Shown here: positions 13,204-13,224 of the stretch, one piece after another | Position numbering within the stretch: position 1 is the stretch's first letter | Layout: each line of letters opens with the position of its first letter | Assembly: GCA_030017355.1 (NCBI GenBank) | Contig: JASEIR010000050.1 | Location: forward strand, 1-13,224 | Source of the DNA: Actinomycetota bacterium | GTDB lineage: Bacteria; Actinomycetota; Aquicultoria; Aquicultorales; Aquicultoraceae | Reading direction: 5' to 3' | DNA length: 13,224 bases | Made by a program: the position numbers and the translations under genes | The notes under the pieces: model-generated | Told to the model about the DNA's origin: nothing | Database searches by the model: none | The model's input: only the letters and a program-made list of their open reading frames with translations

Positions 13204-13224
13204 GCAAGTCACTCCTTTGAAGCC

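Noticed and set aside
13204..13212. Upstream GTG start for the two-CW protein
   Set aside because: The GTG overlaps the GGAG site that serves the ATG at 13201-13203 with normal spacing.

Overview
The window looks like a chromosomal segment of an anaerobic bacterium of the Gram-positive side of the tree (Bacillota, or a deep Actinomycetota/Chloroflexota-type lineage). This is inferred from family content: a DUF951 protein, a CooT/DUF3842 pair, strong GGAGG-type ribosome binding sites, frequent GTG/TTG starts and moderate G+C. No rRNA, tRNA, CRISPR array or insertion sequence is visible. I could not place the organism more precisely.

Layout: everything from 80 to 10108 is on the minus strand, so it is read from right to left. 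(1) 10108 to 7061: a tight run of five genes encoding a PIN-transmembrane-TPR protein, thioredoxin reductase (trxB), thioredoxin (trxA), a DUF3842 Rossmann-like protein and a CooT-family nickel-binding protein. Gene spacing is 4-18 nt, or overlapping. (2) 7057 to 4007: a strong sigma-A-type promoter, a leader hairpin with a T-tract, a small His-containing protein, and an ECF-type nickel/cobalt importer: CbiM/NikM fused to a PDGLE domain, CbiQ/NikQ with an unusual His-rich N-terminal extension, and the ATPase CbiO/NikO. (3) 3871 to 80: a SAM-dependent methyltransferase, a DUF2520 oxidoreductase (candidate ketopantoate reductase) and panB, panC, panD. Together these could form a complete set from ketoisovalerate and aspartate to pantothenate.

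On the plus strand, lon (10316-12688) diverges from the PIN-TPR gene across a 207-nt intergenic region rich in small repeats and palindromes: a 14-bp palindrome, a 5-bp tandem repeat in a hairpin, and a perfectly duplicated Shine-Dalgarno unit. A DUF951 gene follows lon. A small seven-cysteine two-CW protein is encoded convergently at the right end.

The most interesting part is the middle. A CooT-like nickel-binding protein, an uncharacterised DUF3842 partner, a small His/Cys protein and an ECF importer with a His-rich cytosolic tail lie side by side. This suggests a nickel uptake and handling module (inference), probably gated by a leader hairpin. Nickel is favoured over cobalt because of CooT and the PDGLE fusion, but the sequence alone does not prove it.
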